Shown here: one piece after another, positions 6,528-9,187 of the stretch
How the letters are laid out: each line of letters begins with the position of its first letter
Numbering within the stretch: the stretch's first letter is position 1
Assembly (NCBI GenBank): GCA_018651445.1
Contig: JABIDZ010000094.1
Location: forward strand, 1 to 9,187
DNA: 9,187 nucleotides
From: Candidatus Iainarchaeum sp.
Lineage (GTDB): Archaea; Iainarchaeota; Iainarchaeia; Iainarchaeales; JAAZKV01
Direction of reading: 5' to 3'
The notes under the pieces: generated by a model
Databases searched by the model: none
Told to the model about the DNA's origin: nothing
What the model saw: only the letters and a program-made list of their open reading frames with translations
Program-made: the position numbers and the translations under genes

Positions 6528-6558
6528 ACTTCGGCTGTCCCGCCACAATACGCGAAGT
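6528..6558. other. Hairpin-capable, locally G+C-rich patch in divergent gap
   Basis: ACTTCG (6528-6533) and CGAAGT (6553-6558) can pair around a 19-nt loop that is richer in G+C (GCTGTCCCGCCACAATACG) than the rest of the 6453-6615 gap. It lies between divergent genes and upstream of the lipoprotein promoter. It may be a regulatory structure, a small RNA, or a decayed scrap of the G+C-rich elements found elsewhere in the window, with which I find no convincing alignment. Confidence 0.3.
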
Positions 6559-6585
6559 ACTAGTTCTTTAGAGTTCTTCAGCAAT

Positions 6586-6595
6586 CTTTTTAAAC
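6586..6595 (+). promoter_or_regulatory. TATA-like box of the LRR lipoprotein gene
   Basis: TTTTTTAAAC-like sequence (CTTTTTAAAC with its first bases at 6586) is centred about 25 nt upstream of the ATG at 6616. The distance fits a leaderless transcript; no Shine-Dalgarno sequence is seen. Confidence 0.4.
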
Positions 6596-6615
6596 AACAA
6601 AACAATTAATCTAAT

Positions 6616-7203
6616 ATGAAAAAAATAGTTCTTACACTCTCATTAGTTTTAGTAATAACCTTGCTATTTGGTTGTACTGAACAAAGTTCACAAATTTTTG
6701 AACCAAAATTAACGCCTTGTTCAAATTCACAATACTCGACTGCTTCAAGTCCAACTCGTTACTTAGGTGGCACCCAAAATTTAATTTCTTGGGATAGTTC
6801 AGAAACAAGTCAAAAATTCTTTGATAATGTTAAAGAAAAAGGAAACCAAGCACTAGTTGAAATTAGCGATTTAACTTGCTTAGAATATATCCAAGTGCAT
6901 GGAGATAACATATCTGATTTAAGCCCACTAAGCAAATTAACAAATCTTAAAATGTTAAGTCTTGACTCAGAACAACTCACAGATTTGAGCCCACTCGAAA
7001 ATTTACAAAAACTTGGCCATCTAAACCTGATTAACACGCCAGTTACAAATCCCGCCGCCCTAACCAAACTTACCAGTTTGAAAAGACTCCGTATAATCGG
7101 ATGCGCAAACTGCTATAAGTCCACACCAATATTATTTGATTGCGAAAAGCTAAAATCAGACCTTCCAAATGTTAATGTTACTTGTGAAGACTCTCTTGAT
7201 TAA
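6616..7203 (+). CDS. Leucine-rich-repeat lipoprotein
   Basis: The 195-residue product starts with a lipoprotein-type signal, MKKIVLTLSLVLVITLLFGC, with Cys20 as the expected lipidation site. A Ser/Thr-rich spacer follows. Three tandem 22-residue leucine-rich repeats of the internalin-like type lie in exact register at 89-110 (LEYIQVHGDNISDLSPLSKL), 111-132 (LKMLSLDSEQLTDLSPLENL) and 133-154 (LGHLNLINTPVTNPAALTKL), and a degenerate fourth starts at 155. Paired Cys in the C-terminal cap (163, 166, 176, 190) may form disulfides, fitting an extracellular location. Such repeats bind proteins; the partner is unknown. The stop codon directly abuts the duplicated 2H block, so the original 3' flank has been replaced, and the last codons might have been altered by the junction. 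Confidence 0.85.
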   Translation: MKKIVLTLSLVLVITLLFGCTEQSSQIFEPKLTPCSNSQYSTASSPTRYLGGTQNLISWDSSETSQKFFDNVKEKGNQALVEISDLTCLEYIQVHGDNISDLSPLSKLTNLKMLSLDSEQLTDLSPLENLQKLGHLNLINTPVTNPAALTKLTSLKRLRIIGCANCYKSTPILFDCEKLKSDLPNVNVTCEDSLD

Positions 7204-7830
7204 GTGCCGGCACGCTACCCCCAATAACCTTAAATTCCCTTTAATTCTAATTCTTTACATGCAGAAAGTAACTATTGTTCTAACTATTCCCGAACCACTA
7301 AACTCAAAACTTATTAATGAAATAAAAGAATTGCATAAAAAATATGGCGAGTATTGTGAGAGTAAATATCCAAATGATGGCGAATACAGAGACGTTCCTC
7401 ACATTACTTTGTTTGAAATGGGCCCGTGTTATAAAAACATAAAACAAATTAAGTCAAAACTAGAAAGACTCGCAAAAAACCACAAACCCCTAAAAATCGA
7501 TTCAAAACAATTAACTTTGTTTAATGGACGCGGATTAAAACACTTAGTAGTCGAAGTAAAAAACACTAAACAAATACAAGCGCTTCACAACGAAATAGTA
7601 AAAGAACTCTCACCCCTAGCAAAAAAGAAGGGAGAATACATTCTAGATAAATACGAACCACATTCTTCAAAAATAATTAATATGCCATTAAAAATAGCAA
7701 AACAAACGCTTAACGACGCAAAAATAAAAGAATTTGAATTCACTGCAAACGAAATCGGGATAAAAGTAAGACAAGAAAACCACTATTGTATAATTGAAAA
7801 ACGAATCAAACTAGCATGAGTAAAGGGATT
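7204..7830 (+). repeat. Long direct repeat, copy 2 (2H phosphoesterase cassette)
   Basis: This block matches 4530-5155. Its first base follows the last base of the lipoprotein stop codon, and its first ten bases are the palindrome GTGCCGGCAC. Within the coding part, 34 of 561 bases differ and there are no indels. The right end runs into the promoter of the 7870 gene. I find no inverted terminal repeats beyond the palindrome, no target-site duplication and no transposase. Confidence 0.85.
7259..7819 (+). CDS. 2H phosphoesterase / LigT-like protein, copy 2
   Basis: Paralogue of the 4584-5144 product: the same 186-residue length, with 14 substitutions. Both catalytic motifs remain, as VPHITLF (His48, Thr50) and EPHSSKI (His135, Ser137). 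The residue between His135 and Ser137 changes from Leu to Ser, at the active-site strand. The other changes are mostly on charged surface positions (Q12E, K20N, T145K, T175H) and at the last five residues (KIRLD to RIKLA). About 12 synonymous changes accompany the 14 replacements, so the protein has stayed under constraint. The frame is open for 30 further codons upstream, but these overlap the lipoprotein gene, have no counterpart in copy 1 and lie above the conserved promoter box (CCTTAAATT, 7228-7236), so ATG 7259 is the start. Confidence 0.85.
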   Translation: MQKVTIVLTIPEPLNSKLINEIKELHKKYGEYCESKYPNDGEYRDVPHITLFEMGPCYKNIKQIKSKLERLAKNHKPLKIDSKQLTLFNGRGLKHLVVEVKNTKQIQALHNEIVKELSPLAKKKGEYILDKYEPHSSKIINMPLKIAKQTLNDAKIKEFEFTANEIGIKVRQENHYCIIEKRIKLA

Positions 7831-7850
7831 TAAAGAAAGGTTTTTCTACT
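7829..7850 (+). promoter_or_regulatory. Shared promoter element, copy 1 (before 7870 gene)
   Basis: A 22-mer starting TTTAAAGAAAGG and ending TTTTTCTACT is identical to 8678-8699. It ends exactly 19 nt before the start codon in both places, so the T-rich core occupies the -26 position, with the purine stretch upstream as a possible BRE. The identical spacing argues for function rather than chance. Confidence 0.6.
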
Positions 7851-7869
7851 TTGGAGAAATAATCTTATT

Positions 7870-8676
7870 ATGAAACCAACCAATGAATTAATTGAGAGAA
7901 CCAGACAACAATTCGCTGTTGAGAAACCCGCAGCAAGACAATTAGTTCAAAGATTTAAAGAAGCTGAATTAGCTAGAGTAGAAAGGCTAGTAAAAAGTGG
8001 ACTTCCTTTACCCCTAGCATTACATTTAACACATTCACAAAGAAGACTGTCTTTTACTCCATTACAACAAAGGTTTTTTTCAAAGCTTCGCGCCCAAAGC
8101 CCAGTAACTCTAAAAAAAGCGGTAGTCACTTTAAAACCCGCAAAATTAATCTTACTTGAAAATAGAAAACATTTAGCTTCAATTGCATCTATTAGATTTT
8201 TTGCTAACCCAACAAAAGAAACGCGTGCGTCAATGCCTGAGTTAGGCACACACATCAAAGGTGATTTAGGGCAAGCTTCGTTTGGAGAAGAGGCTCGCGA
8301 TGGATCGATTGGAGAAATTGATGCAGGCATAATAAAAATTGGGCGAACTCCTACATTAATTGTTACAAACGCACAAGCAAGAGCTCGATTATATGGATTA
8401 AGCGCTGGTAAAAGAGCTAGGTTTCGTGATTGGTATGAAAAATGTTTAGATGAGATTATGGCCCAAACAGGAATCAAACAAATAATCATCCCAACAAATG
8501 AAATGTTAAATGAATCCTTGCAAGCTAATTTAACCGGACATAGAAAACTAGGCGATAAAGTTCTTGATCCATTTTATAGTGGATTTGCAAGAAAAAGAAA
8601 TTACTCACCAATACAATTATCCCTATCAACAAAAACAGGACAAATAAACGGAAACTTTTGGATAAAAAGAGAATGA
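7870..8676 (+). CDS. Hypothetical protein, 268 aa, possible acetyltransferase-like C-terminal fold
   Basis: I do not recognise the family. Residues 1-75 are predicted helical and charged. Residues 81-110 begin an alpha/beta part (KKAVVTLKPAKLILLE). Residues 145-252 give strand GEIDAGIIKIGRTPTLIVTN, helix RFRDWYEKCLDEIMAQTG, strand KQIIIPTN, then LDPFYSGFARKRN and strand PIQLSLS. This order, including an aromatic 'Y..FARKRNY' near the end, recalls GNAT-type folds, but the canonical Q/R-x-x-G-x-G/A acetyl-CoA loop is not obvious, so the resemblance is weak. There is no signal peptide or membrane segment. It lies 50 nt after 2H copy 2 and 42 nt before the 8719 gene, each with its own copy of the shared promoter. 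Confidence 0.75.
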   Translation: MKPTNELIERTRQQFAVEKPAARQLVQRFKEAELARVERLVKSGLPLPLALHLTHSQRRLSFTPLQQRFFSKLRAQSPVTLKKAVVTLKPAKLILLENRKHLASIASIRFFANPTKETRASMPELGTHIKGDLGQASFGEEARDGSIGEIDAGIIKIGRTPTLIVTNAQARARLYGLSAGKRARFRDWYEKCLDEIMAQTGIKQIIIPTNEMLNESLQANLTGHRKLGDKVLDPFYSGFARKRNYSPIQLSLSTKTGQINGNFWIKRE

Positions 8677-8677
8677 A

Positions 8678-8699
8678 TTTAAAGAAAGGTTTTTCTACT
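8678..8699 (+). promoter_or_regulatory. Shared promoter element, copy 2 (before 8719 gene)
   Basis: Exact 22-nt copy of 7829-7850, also with 19 nt to the start codon. It begins one base after the upstream gene's stop codon (TGA, 8674-8676), so the second gene is probably transcribed on its own as well as by read-through. Confidence 0.6.
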
Positions 8700-8718
8700 C
8701 AGGGGTATTACGTTTATT

Positions 8719-9048
8719 ATGGATTTTTCAAAAGACCGAACTGAAGACCTTGCAGGACTAGTTGCAAAGAGACAGGTTGATTTAATGGTTATGGGAATGG
8801 ATATCATAGCAAATGGCGGAATTCTCACAGATAGAGAAGAAGGCTTTAGAGATAGAATCTCAAGTCTAATTGGAGCTGCAGAAGAACTCACAAGGAGAAA
8901 ACACCCCGTAGAATTTGACCTTACAAAACAACACCCGCTAGTCAAAGAAATGATAATTACTGCAATCAAAAAAAGCACCCTATTAAACACATTACCAAAA
9001 CCAAGAAGACAGTTACCCAAGCCTAGACTAAGACATGGAAGACACTAA
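8719..9048 (+). CDS. Small hypothetical protein, 109 aa
   Basis: I do not recognise it. Residues 1-58 are predicted helical (DLAGLVAKRQVDLMVMGMDIIANGG, then FRDRISSLIGAAEELTRRK). Residues 72-86 (HPLVKEMIITAIKKS) form another helix. The tail from 92 (PKPRRQLPKPRLRHGRH) is a basic, Pro-rich extension of the kind that contacts nucleic acid or protein. No signal peptide is present. The start ATG is preceded by TTTATT and lies 19 nt after the shared promoter element. An antisense frame of similar length at 8679-9020 has no promoter-like features and is taken as a shadow. Confidence 0.65.
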   Translation: MDFSKDRTEDLAGLVAKRQVDLMVMGMDIIANGGILTDREEGFRDRISSLIGAAEELTRRKHPVEFDLTKQHPLVKEMIITAIKKSTLLNTLPKPRRQLPKPRLRHGRH

Positions 9049-9054
9049 AAAACT

Positions 9055-9072
9055 AATTTAATCCTTTCCAAT
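9055..9072. repeat. 18-mer repeat, copy 3
   Basis: Exact copy of the 18-mer seen at 498-515 and 5680-5697. Here it lies 6 nt after the stop codon of the 8719 gene and just before the promoter of the 9105 gene. A minus-strand promoter reading would give a transcript antisense to the 3' end of the 8719 gene; alternatively its pyrimidine-rich plus strand could act as a 3' end signal. Confidence 0.4.
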
Positions 9073-9075
9073 ACC

Positions 9076-9085
9076 TTTTTCTACT
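9076..9085 (+). promoter_or_regulatory. Shared promoter core, copy 3 (before 9105 gene)
   Basis: TTTTTCTACT recurs with exactly 19 nt before the ATG at 9105, as at 7841-7850 and 8690-8699. The purine-rich upstream half is not conserved here (CAATACC instead), which suggests that the 10-mer is the essential core. Confidence 0.55.
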
Positions 9086-9104
9086 TCTATAGAATAATTA
9101 TAAT

Positions 9105-9187
9105 ATGTCTTCAAAAAGAATACGCCGATTAAGTTCAAAAGCTCCTAAAGGCGGAATGGCATTTCATGGCACGTCCTACGGCAATGC
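9105..9187 (+). CDS. 5' end of a gene with an ADP-ribosyltransferase-like HGTS motif (runs off right edge)
   Basis: ATG at 9105 opens a frame that remains open to the window edge: 27 residues beginning MSSKRIRRLSSKAPKGG and continuing MAFHGTSYGN. After a short basic leader, the sequence FHGTS followed by an Asn fits the NAD-binding 'HGT' motif at the start of the PARP/Tpt1-type ADP-ribosyltransferase fold (typically hydrophobic-HGTS-x-x-N-A-x-x-I). If so, the enzyme would lack any large N-terminal domain, and the short leader argues against KptA/Tpt1, in which the motif comes much later. Only 27 residues are visible, so this is tentative. The start is supported by the promoter core 19 nt upstream. 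Confidence 0.5.
   Translation, partial: MSSKRIRRLSSKAPKGGMAFHGTSYGN

Noticed and set aside
6616..7203. Bacterial internalin or virulence factor
   Set aside because: The leucine-rich repeats are of that structural type, but such repeats are widespread, and nothing else suggests invasion or a bacterial source.
7169..7258. N-terminal extension of the second 2H phosphoesterase to give 216 residues
   Set aside because: The extra 30 codons overlap the lipoprotein gene in another frame, are absent from copy 1, and lie upstream of the conserved promoter box; the equivalent ATG in copy 1 marks the true start.
4530..7830. Composite transposon
   Set aside because: The flanking repeats carry a phosphoesterase, not a transposase; no terminal inverted repeats or target-site duplication are visible. 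Described as a segmental duplication instead.
7947..8489. Minus-strand open frame of 180 codons opposite the 268-aa gene
   Set aside because: No promoter or start context, and a Cys- and Ser-scattered composition typical of antisense translation of a Lys/Arg-rich gene.
8679..9020. Minus-strand open frame of 113 codons
   Set aside because: It is antisense to the 109-aa gene, which has a precise promoter; the antisense frame has none and its composition looks like a shadow.
9105..9187. RNA 2'-phosphotransferase (KptA/Tpt1)
   Set aside because: In that family a sizeable N-terminal domain precedes the HGT motif; here the motif comes about 20 residues from the start, so only a general ADP-ribosyltransferase resemblance is claimed.

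Overview
The window looks like a piece of an AT-rich archaeal chromosome, most likely from a DPANN-type lineage. Three things suggest this. Almost every start codon lacks a Shine-Dalgarno sequence and instead has an A/T-rich box centred about 26 nt upstream, as expected for TBP/TFB promoters driving leaderless transcripts. The large surface protein ends in a W-x-C-x-x-W-x-x-C domain followed by one C-terminal membrane anchor, an architecture I associate with DPANN surface proteins. Several genes are lineage-type orphans with no recognisable family. This assignment is inference; no rRNA, tRNA or universal marker gene is present.

Layout. 1-333 (minus): 5' part of a transglutaminase-like gene running off the left edge. 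334-539: a G+C-rich, hairpin-rich intergenic element. 540-1367 (minus): hypothetical protein. 1368-1447: divergent promoter region with a perfect 19-bp palindrome. 1448-4372 (plus): 974-aa secreted, membrane-anchored surface protein (GLUG-like repeats, Fn3-like domain, beta-rich domain, DxDxDG loop, Cys-rich domain). 4374-4415 (minus): remnant of the 5' end of another gene. 4416-4553: second copy of the G+C-rich element. 4584-5144 (plus): 2H phosphoesterase copy 1. 5158-5658 (minus): basic hypothetical protein. 5742-6452 (minus): polytopic membrane protein. 6616-7203 (plus): leucine-rich-repeat lipoprotein. 7259-7819 (plus): 2H phosphoesterase copy 2. 7870-8676 and 8719-9048 (plus): two orphan proteins. 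9105 to the right edge (plus): start of a gene with an HGTS motif like that of ADP-ribosyltransferases.

The main structural feature is a direct duplication of about 626 bp (4530-5155 and 7204-7830) carrying the 2H phosphoesterase gene and its promoter. The coding parts differ by 34 of 561 bases (about 94% identity). Both copies begin at the palindrome GTGCCGGCAC, and the second begins on the base directly after the stop codon of the lipoprotein gene. The 2.05 kb between the copies holds three unrelated genes. The same palindrome and its 24-nt context occur a third time at 476-499, without the enzyme gene.

The intergenic regions are modular. An 18-mer occurs three times, a TTCTAGGACACTT-like box lies upstream of three minus-strand starts, and a 10-mer TTTTTCTACT lies exactly 19 nt before the start codon of three consecutive genes (7870, 8719, 9105), making these three candidates for common control. 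I see no transposase, CRISPR array or known defence operon. No multi-gene pathway can be read from the genes with confidence; the only functional link I can offer, between the 2H enzymes and the HGTS gene, is speculative.
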